A DNA stretch of 64,000 bases from Natronosalvus caseinilyticus (GTDB taxonomy: Archaea; Halobacteriota; Halobacteria; Halobacteriales; Natrialbaceae). The notes beneath the pieces are model-generated. The model saw only the letters and a list, made by a program, of their open reading frames with translations, was not told the origin of the DNA and did not search any database. The stretch lies in the NCBI RefSeq assembly GCF_017357105.1, contig NZ_CP071596.1, forward strand, positions 3,162,001 to 3,226,000, written 5' to 3'. A program made the translations under genes and the position numbers. Positions within the stretch are counted from its first letter, which is position 1, and every line of letters starts with the position of its first letter. This document shows positions 27,129 through 36,681 of this stretch, piece by piece.

Positions 27129-28658
27129 TTACTCGCTCTCGACGGCGACCTCGTGGACGACGACGGTCAGGTGATCCAGTTTCGGCGGCAAGTGCTCAGG
27201 CGGGATCGCGATCGTCGGTTCGACGCTCGAGAGGGACGGATCGTACGTTAACTTCGCTTTCTGGCCGATCGACATGGGCCCCGAGACGATCGATCCCGTG
27301 AAGTCGACGTTACCGGTGCCGATGCAGATGTCTGCCCAGTCGGCGTCGGGCGAGCAGTCCGAACTTTTCAGGTGGGTGTCGGCGAGTTCGTTCGTTCCGC
27401 CCGCCGGTTCGTCCCGTGGTGCGTAGATGGTTCCCGTGAACGTCCCCTGTCCGATCGCGAATTTCATCTCCGAGGTTCCGTAGAGCTGGAAGCGCTGGGG
27501 GTCGTCGGATTCGACGGTGACGCCGCCGTTCCCGTTACTGATCGCGACGTCACCGGTCGTATAGACCCTCGCGGCGTGATCCGTTCCTTCGCCGTTGACG
27601 ACCTCGATCTTCGCGTTGTCCAGTCCGATGTTCCCGTCGACGAGCACCGTCACGTCCCCTTCGCTTAGATCGATCTCGAGGTCGTCTCCCTTCTCGAGGA
27701 GCAACTCGTCCGCGTAGTAGGTCCCGTTCTCGAGCGTCGATCCGTCGATCGACTGAGCGTCGCCGGCCGACGTCTCGAACAGGTACGCGATGTCGTCGTC
27801 GAGCGGCCGCAGGTCGACTGCTTCGCCGCCCGTACAGTCGTCCGGCACGTCGCAGTCGACGCTGACGTTTCCGGTCGCCGAAATCGGACCGATCACCGAG
27901 GAACTTCCGCTACCAACGACGTCCCCGACGGCGGTGACCGCTCCGTCGTACGATCCATCGGGATTGGGCTGTCCGAGGAGAACGGCGACGGTCTGGTTCG
28001 CGTGATCGACCGTCACGTACTGCTCGCCGACCTGTCGCTCGTAGTGGGCCGCCCAGCCGGCGTAGTACGGGCTCTCGATCGTGATCGTGACGAACTGGCC
28101 CGCGACGCTCGGAATATCGCGGGTCGGCCGGTCGCTCCGCACTTTCGAGAGGCGAACCCGGTCGTTCGACACCGACTCGACGCCCTCGAGTCGCGTAATC
28201 GGGAGCCGGAGCGCATCCTGCCGGTACTCGACCTGCGGTGCGGAGACGACTCTCGCCTCGGAGCCCGTACCGCGGAAGACGGCACCACCCTCGTAGGCGA
28301 CGACCGTCTCGCCGTCGCGGTACTCGATCGCTCGCGTCGGTTCGTCGATAATAGGATCCTCGAGTCCGGACGCGCTCACCGTAATGTGGCCCGAGTCCAC
28401 GAGAGAAACCTGGCCGTTGGCGTCTGTCAGGCCGAGCGCGACCGACTGCGTGTCGTCGCTCGAGGCGGCGACCGTGTTCAGTTCCGAGCCGAGGGTGACG
28501 AACGACTGTTCGACGCGCTCGTCCTCGAGCTGGTCCGACGACGTCGTGAGGGCCCCGGTTCCCACGAGGACGATGCCGATGCTGGCGACGGCGACCATGC
28601 CGATGATAATCGTCAGCGCGAGCACCGGTGTCAGCCCCCGGTCGGCGCGGTCGATCAT
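27129..28658 (-). CDS. Pilin-like archaeal surface protein
   Basis: A 509-residue protein beginning MIDRADRGLTPVLALTIIIGMVAVASIGIVLVG, a short basic/polar head then one long hydrophobic helix, like haloarchaeal type IV pilin-related proteins. Residues 40-250 carry a beta-rich domain; after CDVPDDCTGGEAVDLRPL comes a second domain with repeated VTVLVDGNIGL, VYTTGDVAISNGNGGVT and FTGTIYAPRDE strands that look like a beta-solenoid (polymer-forming cytoskeletal-like). Cysteines come in close pairs (C..C in the middle, CSPDADWADIC near the end). It probably sits in the membrane with an extracellular bulk. Function unknown. Confidence 0.8.
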   Translation of the reverse strand: MIDRADRGLTPVLALTIIIGMVAVASIGIVLVGTGALTTSSDQLEDERVEQSFVTLGSELNTVAASSDDTQSVALGLTDANGQVSLVDSGHITVSASGLEDPIIDEPTRAIEYRDGETVVAYEGGAVFRGTGSEARVVSAPQVEYRQDALRLPITRLEGVESVSNDRVRLSKVRSDRPTRDIPSVAGQFVTITIESPYYAGWAAHYERQVGEQYVTVDHANQTVAVLLGQPNPDGSYDGAVTAVGDVVGSGSSSVIGPISATGNVSVDCDVPDDCTGGEAVDLRPLDDDIAYLFETSAGDAQSIDGSTLENGTYYADELLLEKGDDLEIDLSEGDVTVLVDGNIGLDNAKIEVVNGEGTDHAARVYTTGDVAISNGNGGVTVESDDPQRFQLYGTSEMKFAIGQGTFTGTIYAPRDEPAGGTNELADTHLKSSDCSPDADWADICIGTGNVDFTGSIVSGPMSIGQKAKLTYDPSLSSVEPTIAIPPEHLPPKLDHLTVVVHEVAVESE

Positions 28659-28977
28659 CGCGCGCCTCGCGAGAAAACGCTACGTCGATTGCGGTTTCGT
28701 CGTCCCCACCGATCGTTCGGTGTGCTCCCTCCCTCCCCCCGGAGCTGATGGAGCAATTGCGTCATACACGCATTCATGACCGTCACTGGTAATGACGTTT
28801 CCCATACGTTCCAGTTCCTGAACACGAATGTTGTCGCCCCTCTCGAAAATAGTCTATCGCTCCAGGAAGCGTAATTTTCACCATCGGATCGTCTGGCGTT
28901 TCGGTGTCGGTTCCCGACCAGAGTTGGGCGGGCCACGAATCGAAACGATTAGGAACGCTTTCGACGACCGACAGGAC
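28659..28977. other. Intergenic region between the pilin-like gene and a membrane protein
   Basis: A 319-base gap between divergent genes. It includes A/T-richer stretches near 28790-28870 that may hold promoters. The frame of the next gene stays open back to an ATG at 28828, but the translation there lacks haloarchaeal character, so I leave it unannotated. Confidence 0.4.
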
Positions 28978-29379
28978 GTGGCTCGAGGCGAGACGGGAAG
29001 CGGCGACCGTTCACGTCGACTGGCGGGAGCGATGGTGCTCGTCGTCGCCAGCGGACTCGCCATGTTCGTTCCGGCCGTCCGTCTCCTGCTGGCCGGGCTC
29101 GTCCTGCTGGCCGGACCGGTGTCGATTTACGGCGGCCTCTTCGCGTTCCTCCGGGGGAACCTCGGGATGCGCAACGCGTTTCGACTCGTTCTGGGGCTGG
29201 CTTCCGGGACGCTCGCCCCAATGTTGCTCGTCCTGGCGCTGATCGCGTCGGGGACCTTCGCGTTAGTCGTGGGTGTTCTCGGTGGCTCGTGTAGCGTGCT
29301 GGCGATCGTGTTCGCGTCGACCGCGTTCAGTCGCGAACGAACGCCGGCCGAGCGGTACGTTCCACCGACCGACGGTTGA
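28978..29379 (+). CDS. Small polytopic membrane protein
   Basis: About 133 residues with four hydrophobic segments (AMVLVVASGLAMFVPAVRLL, AGLVLLAGPVSIYGGLFAFL, GLASGTLAPMLLVLALIAS, FALVVGVLGGSCSVLAIVFA) and a charged tail TPAERYVPPTDG. No family recognised. The start is uncertain: a GTG at 28978 gives a compact protein; an ATG at 28828 adds 50 residues of unconvincing sequence; an internal ATG at 29032 would start right at the first helix. Confidence 0.55.
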   Translation: MARGETGSGDRSRRLAGAMVLVVASGLAMFVPAVRLLLAGLVLLAGPVSIYGGLFAFLRGNLGMRNAFRLVLGLASGTLAPMLLVLALIASGTFALVVGVLGGSCSVLAIVFASTAFSRERTPAERYVPPTDG

Positions 29380-29425
29380 CGGCTGACGTCGAACAGGAGG
29401 ATACGACCGAGAAAACGAACGACGG

Positions 29426-30211
29426 CTACTCGAGTTGGATCGCAGACAGCGGCAGAACGGGGACCGCTGTGTGAGAATGTTGGCCTTCGATCGTAACGAC
29501 GACGTCGACGTCGGCGTCAACGTCGTCGGTCGGGGGCTTCGAACGCGAACCCGGATCCGAAACCGAAACCGAAACCGAATCGGAAAGCACAGTGACCGCA
29601 TCCACGAGCAACGGCGCGACGATACCCCCGACGACCGCTCGCGGATCCGAAAGGGGCGCCCGCAACGCCACCCGATCGCCAGTCTCGAGCCCCCACTCGT
29701 CGACGACGTCGCGGGCCGCCTCGAGCACCGACCGGTGACTGTACTCGCGTCGGTCGTCGACGAGCAACGGCGTCTCGGGATCGACCTCGAGCGGTGGAAA
29801 CGACGGGTTCTCGCTCCAGAGACCACTCTCGAGGTGACGGACTCCTGGATCGTCGGGGCGCTCGCCGTAACCGACTCGCTGAGCACCTTCGGGGAGCGTG
29901 TACCCTCCGAGGTCGTCAACCGGCGCGACGAGTGTTCGCAGATCCTCGCTCCCTCGCAGGTCGCGGGGCGGATCGAACCTGGTCCGGGACTCGAGCAGCG
30001 CCGTTCCGAAAAACGAGAGCAGCGCAAGCGGGCCCGATCCGACGACGCCGACGGTGACGCCCCGGCGAACGCCCGTGTGGCGCAGAAAGTTCCCGGCCTT
30101 CCAGGCCGAGGTGCGAAGCCAGTGGGCGTCGTACGTTCGGCCGGTTGCGTCCTCGAGCGCCGGCCGCTCGCTCCGCCGCTCGCGTTCGAAACACGCAGCC
30201 AGCGTCTCCAT
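29426..30211 (-). CDS. N-terminal-only relative of AMP-forming acyl-CoA synthetases
   Basis: A 261-residue protein resembling the first part of AMP-dependent synthetases: ETLAACFERERRSERPALEDATGRTYDAHWL, RRGVTVGVVGSGPLALLSFFGTALL and a segment with YSHRSVLEAARDVVDEWGLETGDRVAL. The phosphate-binding P-loop (usually [S/T]SGTTGxPKG) and the whole C-terminal lid are missing, so adenylation activity is unlikely. It ends with a Ser/Asp/Val linker and VVVTIEGQHSHTAVPVLPLSAIQLE. It is either a stable domain with a binding role or a decayed ligase. A TTTTGTAATC element at about 30230-30240 supports the start at 30211 over 30226. Confidence 0.65.
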   Translation of the reverse strand: METLAACFERERRSERPALEDATGRTYDAHWLRTSAWKAGNFLRHTGVRRGVTVGVVGSGPLALLSFFGTALLESRTRFDPPRDLRGSEDLRTLVAPVDDLGGYTLPEGAQRVGYGERPDDPGVRHLESGLWSENPSFPPLEVDPETPLLVDDRREYSHRSVLEAARDVVDEWGLETGDRVALRAPLSDPRAVVGGIVAPLLVDAVTVLSDSVSVSVSDPGSRSKPPTDDVDADVDVVVTIEGQHSHTAVPVLPLSAIQLE

Positions 30212-30303
30212 ACTCGTCCTACTCACCGCGATTACAAAAGCGCCGTCACTTCCGGGCTGGCTCGAGGTGCAGGAAGCAGAGACTAGAAGTCAAGTACATG
30301 AAA

Positions 30304-31464
30304 CTAGAAACTCCGCTTGATCTTCTCGAAGAACCCCTCGCTGACCTCGATTTCCTCGCCACCAGCCTCGGCGAACGCCTCGAGCGCCTCCCGCTGTTCG
30401 TCGTTGAGCGACTCCGGCGTGACGACCTGTACGCGTACGTAGAGGTCCCCCTGGCCGTACCGCCGCAGGCGTGGCATCCCCTTGCCCTCGAGACGGAACG
30501 TCTCCCCGCTCTGGGTGCCCTTCGGGATCTCGAATTCGACCGAGCTCTCGAGCGTCGGGACCTGTACGCTGTCGCCGAAGGTGGCCTGCGGGAACGAGAT
30601 CGGTAGCTGGTAGTGGAGGTCGTCGCCCTCGCGTTCGAACTCGGGGTGGTCGGCGATCGAGATGTCGATCAGCAGGTCACCGTGAGGACCACCGTTCGGA
30701 CTCGGGGCCCCCTCGCCCTCCATCCGGAGGGTCTGGCCGTCGTCGATGCCAGCCGGAATCTCGACGGACAGCGAGGCCTCGTTGCGAACGTACCCCTCGC
30801 CGCGACAGTCGTCGCAGGTCTCGGAGTACAGCGTCCCCTTGCCCTCACACCGGGGACAGGTCGTCGTCTGCTGGACCCGGCCGAGCGGCGTCTGCTGGAC
30901 CTGGGTTACCTGCCCGCGACCCTGACACTCCGGGCAGGTCGAAGCGTCGGCCTCGGGCGGATGGCCCTCGCCGTCGCAGGTCTCACACGCCTCCGGGCGC
31001 TCGACCGTGAATTGCTTTTGGACGCCCTCGAACGCCTCCTCGAGACCGATCTCGAGCCCCGTCCGGAGGTCTCGTCCCTTTCGAGGCCGGTTGCGACCGC
31101 GGCCAGCACCGCCGCCGAAGACCTGCTCGAAGATGTCGCCGAGGCCGCCGCCCATGCCACCCATACCGCCCATACCGCCGAACGGATCGCCGCCCATGCC
31201 ACCTGGACCGCCACCGCCCGCGTCGAACCCGTGTTTCTCGGCCTGTTCGAATCGGTCGTGGCCCATCCGGTCGTAGGCCTGGCGCTTCTCCTCGTCGGTG
31301 AGCACCTTCTTCGCCTTCTGGATCTTCTTGAACTTCTCTTCGGCGTCCGGATCGTCGCTGACGTCCGGATGGTACTCCGTGGCCTTCTTCCGGTACGCCT
31401 TTTTGATCTCCTCGGCTGAGGCATCCTGGCTCACGCCGAGCACGTCGTAGAAGTCCTCGCTCAT
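30304..31464 (-). CDS. dnaJ: Chaperone DnaJ (Hsp40)
   Basis: Co-chaperone that delivers unfolded clients to DnaK and stimulates its ATPase. The 386-residue protein has an N-terminal J domain (FYDVLGVSQDASAEEIKKAYR, HPD in EYHPDVS), a Gly/Met/Phe-rich linker, four CxxCxGxG zinc motifs (CETCDGEG, CPECQGRG, CPRCEGKG, CDDCRGEG) and the C-terminal substrate-binding domains. It lies downstream of dnaK on the same strand, 332 bases away, so it may have its own promoter. Confidence 0.97.
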   Translation of the reverse strand: MSEDFYDVLGVSQDASAEEIKKAYRKKATEYHPDVSDDPDAEEKFKKIQKAKKVLTDEEKRQAYDRMGHDRFEQAEKHGFDAGGGGPGGMGGDPFGGMGGMGGMGGGLGDIFEQVFGGGAGRGRNRPRKGRDLRTGLEIGLEEAFEGVQKQFTVERPEACETCDGEGHPPEADASTCPECQGRGQVTQVQQTPLGRVQQTTTCPRCEGKGTLYSETCDDCRGEGYVRNEASLSVEIPAGIDDGQTLRMEGEGAPSPNGGPHGDLLIDISIADHPEFEREGDDLHYQLPISFPQATFGDSVQVPTLESSVEFEIPKGTQSGETFRLEGKGMPRLRRYGQGDLYVRVQVVTPESLNDEQREALEAFAEAGGEEIEVSEGFFEKIKRSF

Positions 31465-31796
31465 TCGTTATCCACTGGTATACCGTTGAGACACTTGAAA
31501 CGACCGTTCTGCGTTCACTGCTCGAGTGAGGGCAGAACGTGAGAGCGAAACGGCGAGGGCCGAACTCGAGTTTCCCAGTCTTTGGGTCGAGTCTTCCACT
31601 CTTCCAGTCCTCTAATCGAGCCTCCTCTCTCAGATTGAGCTTCACAGCCCGCGGGCCATCGACCACGCGCCGTTTTCGACCCGGCTCGTAATTAGGCACG
31701 TAACGGTCGCGAGCGGAGCTCACGATTACCGACTCGTTTCGTCCTCGACAGAGAAAAGTAACGCGTTGCCGACGGCCGATTCAGCGTTGTTCTCCG
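31465..31796. other. Spacer between dnaK and dnaJ
   Basis: A 332-base gap within the chaperone pair. Open frames crossing it read as low-quality extensions of shadow frames. It contains a repeated motif of CTCGAGT/CTTCCA-type short words near 31560-31620 but no clear hairpin terminator or RNA gene. Confidence 0.4.
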
Positions 31797-33737
31797 TTAC
31801 TCGTCTTCTTCGGCGTCTTCGTCGACGTCTTCGAAGTCGGCGTCGACAAACTCCTCGCCCTCGTCGTCGTCAGCCGCACCGCCGGGGCCGGGGTTCGGGC
31901 CGCCGCCCATGCCTGCGCCGGCTCCTGCGGCGCCCGCACCGCCTGCGCCACCAGCTCCGCCGGCACCGCCAGCACCACCGGCACCCGCCGCAGCCGCCTC
32001 CTGATAGATCTGCTTGCCGATCTCCTGAAGCTCCGTGCTCAGGTCATCGGTCGCCGACTCGATCGCCTCGGCGTCGGCGTCCGAATCGTCGATCGTCTCC
32101 TCGAGGTCGTCGACCGCGGCCTCGATGCTCTCGCGGAGGTCGTCGTCGACGTCGTCGTTCTCCTCGAGGAGCGTTTCGGCGCGCTGGATCGTCGCCTCGG
32201 CCGTGTTCCGGGCCTCGATGCGGTCGCGACGCTGCTTGTCCTCCTCGGCGTGTTCCTCGGCCTCGCGCTGCATGCGCTCGATCTCCGCGTCCGACAGTCC
32301 GGCACCGCCCTCGATGGTGATCTCCTCGCTGGTGCCGGTTCCCTTGTCCTCCGCGCTCACGTTGACGATGCCGTTCTCGTCGATGGAGAACGTGACCTCG
32401 ATCTGGGGCGTTCCCGCGGGTGCGGGCGGAATGCCAGTCAGGTGGAACTCGCCGAGCATCTCGTTCTTGTTCGCGAGTTCGCGCTCACCCTGGAACACTC
32501 TGACCTGGACGGACGTCTGGTTGTCCGCCGCGGTCGTGAAGATCTTCGACTCCTCGGTCGGAATCGTCGTGTTCTTCTCGATGAGGCGCTCGAAGAGGCC
32601 GCCCTTGACCTCGATACCCAGGCTCAGGGGGGTGACGTCGAGCAAGACGATGTCGTCGACCTCGCCGCCCAGCACGCCGCCCTGGATCGCCGCGCCCAGC
32701 GCGACGGCCTCGTCGGGGTTGACGTTCTTCTGGGGGGCCTCGCCGATCAGTTCCTCGACCTGCTCGCTGACCTGAGGCATCCGGGTCGACCCGCCGACGA
32801 GGATGACCTCGTCGATGTCCTCTTTCTCGTAGCCCGCGTCCTCGAGCGCCTGCTCGGTCGGTTCGACCGTGCGCCCGATCAGGTCCGAGGTGAGCGATTC
32901 GAACTTCGCCCGCGTGAGGGACTTCTCGAGGTGGATGGGTCCGTCGTCGGTGGCCGTGATGAACGGGAGGTTGATCTCGGTCTCCTTGCGCGAGGAGAGT
33001 TCGATCTTGGCCTCCTCGGCCGCGTCCTTGAGCCGCTGGAGGGCCTGTCGGTCCTCGCGGAGATCCATGCCGTGTTCGTCCTCGAACTCCTCGGCCAGCC
33101 AGTCGATGATCGCGTGGTCCCAGTCGTCGCCCCCGAGGTCGTTGTCCCCGTTGGTCGCGACAACCTCGTAGACGCCCCCACCCAGGTCGAGGATAGAGAC
33201 GTCGAAGGTGCCGCCACCGAGGTCGTAGACGAGCACCGTCTGGTCGGAGTCGTCGTCGAGGCCGTAGGCCATCGACGCGGCCGTCGGCTCGTTGATAATG
33301 CGCTCGACGTCGAAGCCGGCGATCTCGCCGGCGTCTTTGGTCGCCTGGCGCTGGGTGTCGGAGAAGTACGCCGGAACCGTGATGACGGCCTTCTCGACGT
33401 CGTCACCGAGGTACTCCTCGGCGTCGCGCTTGATCTTCTGGAGGATCATCGCCGAGATCTGCTGGGGCGTGTACTCCTCGCCCTCAATCTCGACGGTGTA
33501 GTCCTCTTCGCCCATGTGGCGCTTGATCGACGCGATGGTCTTCTCCGGGTTCTGGATCGCCTGGTTCTTCGCCGGTTTGCCGACGAGGCGCTCGTCGTCG
33601 TCGGTGAACGCAACGACGGAGGGCGTCGTTCGGTCGCCCTCAGCGTTGACGATAATCTCCGGGTCACCGCCTTCCATCACCGCGAAGGCGCTGTTCGTCG
33701 TTCCGAGGTCGATTCCGAGAATCTTGTTACTCGCCAT
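31797..33737 (-). CDS. dnaK: Chaperone DnaK (Hsp70)
   Basis: ATP-driven folding chaperone, 646 residues. It has the [11 protein letters not shown] phosphate-1 motif, [14 protein letters not shown] phosphate-2, and [10 protein letters not shown] adenosine motif of the actin-like ATPase, the [14 protein letters not shown] linker to the substrate-binding domain and a Gly/Ala-rich tail before an acidic end. The start at [12 protein letters not shown] is 21 bases inside a longer frame. No grpE is adjacent here, so its nucleotide exchange factor must be encoded elsewhere. Confidence 0.98.
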   Translation of the reverse strand: MASNKILGIDLGTTNSAFAVMEGGDPEIIVNAEGDRTTPSVVAFTDDDERLVGKPAKNQAIQNPEKTIASIKRHMGEEDYTVEIEGEEYTPQQISAMILQKIKRDAEEYLGDDVEKAVITVPAYFSDTQRQATKDAGEIAGFDVERIINEPTAASMAYGLDDDSDQTVLVYDLGGGTFDVSILDLGGGVYEVVATNGDNDLGGDDWDHAIIDWLAEEFEDEHGMDLREDRQALQRLKDAAEEAKIELSSRKETEINLPFITATDDGPIHLEKSLTRAKFESLTSDLIGRTVEPTEQALEDAGYEKEDIDEVILVGGSTRMPQVSEQVEELIGEAPQKNVNPDEAVALGAAIQGGVLGGEVDDIVLLDVTPLSLGIEVKGGLFERLIEKNTTIPTEESKIFTTAADNQTSVQVRVFQGERELANKNEMLGEFHLTGIPPAPAGTPQIEVTFSIDENGIVNVSAEDKGTGTSEEITIEGGAGLSDAEIERMQREAEEHAEEDKQRRDRIEARNTAEATIQRAETLLEENDDVDDDLRESIEAAVDDLEETIDDSDADAEAIESATDDLSTELQEIGKQIYQEAAAAGAGGAGGAGGAGGAGGAGAAGAGAGMGGGPNPGPGGAADDDEGEEFVDADFEDVDEDAEEDE

Positions 33738-34195
33738 CTGGTCCCCACTTGTGCGCACTTTGGTTTAAAGGTTACTACACGACTCGAGGTGGCGAATATA
33801 ATCCACGTTCACCGGCGTACTCGCCGGCTAATAGGGGCCCACGAGTAATAGACGGTCAGTGAGAAAACGTCAAGTCGTTCTCGAGAAGACGGCTTTCCTG
33901 CCAAAGAGATGATACTCATCGAACGACTGTCAACGAGGTCTGTAATGCGGATTAAACAGGTTTGTTCGCCACGAGAGAACAACGACGCGAACAATCCGAT
34001 CTTCGTGGAATTACACTTAGAGAGGCCGAGTATTTCGGTGCTAATCGGCCGAAGAGGTGGATAACACTAGTTTAAGAAATTTTGTAATTCTGGCTTAATT
34101 AATACCCTTTCCTTCACGTATCGGTGAATATCACAACAAATGCTCGATTTTTGGACGAGAAAGTTTATGTATCATTGGTAAAACTCCCTGATTGT
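33738..34195. promoter_or_regulatory. Intergenic region with dnaK promoter and beta-helix gene promoter
   Basis: A 458-base gap. The dnaK TATA element (minus strand CTTTAAA) is at 33764-33770, 27-33 bases before the ATG. On the plus strand AAGTTTATGTA near 34161-34171 is 25-35 bases before the ATG at 34196. The central part, roughly 33950-34150, is markedly A/T-rich compared with neighbours, a common sign of a boundary of acquired DNA. Confidence 0.5.
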
Positions 34196-36388
34196 ATGGC
34201 ACGCGACACTCCGGTCGACTCGAGTAGCGATCAGCTACCCGAACGTAATCAGAGCCAAACGGACGATGGAATCCTCCATCGGCGTTCGTATCTCAAACTC
34301 GCCGGCACAGCCGCCGGTCTCGTCGCCGGGACGGGAACGGCGGCGGCCACCACTGGCGTCGACGCCGACGTCAACATCGTAGACGCCGGTGCGGATAACT
34401 CCGGGAACACATCGATCAACGACGTTCTCGAGTCCGTTCACGGGTATGGTACGACGATTTACTTCCCACCGGGAGAGTATCGCCTCGATTCCTTCCGGAA
34501 CGGGGCGGACGACTGGACGTGGGTCGGCGAGGACGCGACGTTCGTCGTTCCATCCCACGTCACCGAGGGGTACCTCCACCTGACGGGCAACGGCTGGACG
34601 ATCGACGGCATCGACATCGACTTGTCCGCTGATGGCGCGGCCCCAGTCAACTTCCTTCACGGCGGCGACTGGACGTTCAGGAACGTCGAGTTCATCGGGC
34701 GGATGAGCGATCCGTCGAGTCGCGCTAACTCCGAACTCCTCTACATGGACGCCGACCACGGCACCCAGGGGCTCGTCGAAAATGTCCGTGCGATGGACGG
34801 ATCTGCGGCCGTCGACGAATCGTCGAATCGCGGCGGACTACAAATCGTCGGCTCCGAGGGTGAGCTGACGCTACGAAACGTGGCGGTTTCGGGCTTCGCG
34901 AACAACTCGATGTACTTCCACAACATGCCCGGTCACCTGCTGATCGACAACTGCTACCTCGAGGACACGAACACGGGTATCAGAATCGGTGGGAACACGA
35001 CGGTTCGAAACACCGTGTTCAACCAGTCGCAAGCCCCACCGGCGCGATGGTCTGGTGCGAGCGCGGCGCGCGGTCTCTGGATCAACTCGAATAGCTCGAC
35101 TTCGGGCGACATCACCATCGAAGGCTGTGAGTTCGTAATGAGCGATCCGAGTGGTGCCCACGCAATTTATACGTCGAATTCCCACGAGGGAATCGAGATC
35201 CGTGATTGCGTGATCCGCCAGGATAGCAACTTTTACGCCGTTCAGCTCGCCGAGGGCGGTTCGGGACAGACGATTATCGAGAACGTCTCGATCACCGGTG
35301 ACTCCTCGAAGGCGGGCATATACCTCAGCGGGCGGAACGGCGCTCGACTGCGCAATCTCTGTCTCCAGAAAGCCGGAGACGGGGTTCGCGTTCGGAACTC
35401 GAGTGACGTTCGGATCGAGAACTCGACGATCAATGTCACCGGAACCCCTGTCAGTGGAAGCCCGGCAACGAACGGCATCTCGAACAGCGGGACGTGTCCG
35501 GTCCCGGATGGCGACTGGGCACCGGAGGAGACGAACGACGAAGATAACGGGAACGACGACGAACGGGAAGAGGCAACCGAACCCGACGGAACGCCGATCC
35601 GTCTCGAAGGCGAAGCCGAGTACCGGATCGCCGTTAGCGGCGACATTCAACCGGCACCCGAGATCGCCCAGTGGGTGACCGAAGGCGAGCAGTACGGCGA
35701 TGGGCAGGTCGACTGGTACCTCACCGGTTCCTGGACGGAGTGGTACTTCACCGGCGAGATCGAATCGTTCGAGCTCGAGAACGTCGAGGAGATCACCGTC
35801 TACCTCGACGGAGAGGAGGTGGACCCGGACGCGCTCGGGGCGTCCGACGACGCCGAATCAACGGAGAAGACGCTCCGACTCGAGGGCGAGTGCGACTACC
35901 TGATCGAGGTCAGTGGCAATATCCGCCCGGACGAGGAGATCGCCCAGTGGGTGACCGAGGGCGAGCAGTACGGCGACGGGCAGGTCGACTGGTACCTCAC
36001 CGGCTCCTGGACCGAGTGGCACTACACGGGCGAGATCGAGACGTTCGAGGTTGACTCGACCGACGACCTTCGGGTCTTCGTCGACGGCGAGGCGGTCGAT
36101 CCCAACAGCCTGGCTGCGTCGAGTCGGGCGGACGTGGAGTCCGTATTGCGACTCGAGGGAACCACGGACTACTTCGTCGAAGTGAGCGGCAACATCCGCC
36201 CGGACGAGGAGATCTCCCAGTGGGTGACCGAGGGCGAGCAGTACGGCGACGGGCAAGTCGACTGGTATCTCACCGAATCCTGGACCCAGTGGTACTTTAC
36301 CGGTGACATCGAAACGTTCGAAGTGAGTTCCACCGACGACCTTCGGATTTTCGTCGACGGAATCGAAGTGAACACGAGCTCATTGTAG
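34196..36388 (+). CDS. Tat-exported right-handed beta-helix protein with three C-terminal domain repeats
   Basis: A 730-residue secreted protein. The Tat signal (HRRSYLKLAGTAAGLVAG) is preceded by a polar N-terminus. Residues about 75-440 are a parallel beta-helix of the pectate-lyase type: NDVLESVHGYGTTIYFPPGEYRL entry, then IEGCEFVMSD, IRDCVIRQDS, IENVSITGDS, IENSTINVTG turns. An acidic linker leads to three copies of a domain starting at residues 468, 560 and 651, each with LRLEGxxxYxIxVSGxIxP and QWVTEGEQYGDGQVDWYLTxSWTxWYFTG. No lipobox or sortase-like anchor is visible. Such proteins usually bind or cut acidic polysaccharide; substrate unknown. Confidence 0.85.
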   Translation: MARDTPVDSSSDQLPERNQSQTDDGILHRRSYLKLAGTAAGLVAGTGTAAATTGVDADVNIVDAGADNSGNTSINDVLESVHGYGTTIYFPPGEYRLDSFRNGADDWTWVGEDATFVVPSHVTEGYLHLTGNGWTIDGIDIDLSADGAAPVNFLHGGDWTFRNVEFIGRMSDPSSRANSELLYMDADHGTQGLVENVRAMDGSAAVDESSNRGGLQIVGSEGELTLRNVAVSGFANNSMYFHNMPGHLLIDNCYLEDTNTGIRIGGNTTVRNTVFNQSQAPPARWSGASAARGLWINSNSSTSGDITIEGCEFVMSDPSGAHAIYTSNSHEGIEIRDCVIRQDSNFYAVQLAEGGSGQTIIENVSITGDSSKAGIYLSGRNGARLRNLCLQKAGDGVRVRNSSDVRIENSTINVTGTPVSGSPATNGISNSGTCPVPDGDWAPEETNDEDNGNDDEREEATEPDGTPIRLEGEAEYRIAVSGDIQPAPEIAQWVTEGEQYGDGQVDWYLTGSWTEWYFTGEIESFELENVEEITVYLDGEEVDPDALGASDDAESTEKTLRLEGECDYLIEVSGNIRPDEEIAQWVTEGEQYGDGQVDWYLTGSWTEWHYTGEIETFEVDSTDDLRVFVDGEAVDPNSLAASSRADVESVLRLEGTTDYFVEVSGNIRPDEEISQWVTEGEQYGDGQVDWYLTESWTQWYFTGDIETFEVSSTDDLRIFVDGIEVNTSSL
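35597..36385 (+). repeat. Three tandem coding repeats of about 275 bases
   Basis: Units begin at about 35597, 35873 and 36146, giving pitches of 276 and 273 bases. The core GAGCAGTACGGCGA.GGGCA is almost identical in all three, whereas the ends of each unit have diverged. This supports recent duplication or gene conversion within the beta-helix gene. Confidence 0.9.
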
Positions 36389-36681
36389 CCGCTGCAACGT
36401 ATCCGTACGTTCTTTCTATTCGTCGGATATCTGTAGAATCCTCTGAACTCAATCGGTACGTAATTGAAGAGACGCCCACTCGGGTTTTTAGCACTCGTAA
36501 CCACGTCAGCGATTCCTTCGAACGATACACTTGTCGATTCATCGCCAACTCCTTAGACTATCACTCACACGATCTCCTGACCGAGGGTGGTACTTTACGA
36601 ACGTAACTGACCGTATTCGGTGCGAGTCGCCACGCCGTTGGTTTTCACAGCTGCTTTCGCCCGAACAATCGGCGGTCAGTC

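Noticed and set aside
31007-31276. Small proline-rich frame in the dnaJ region
   Set aside because: It is the complement of the Gly/Met-rich linker of dnaJ, not a gene.
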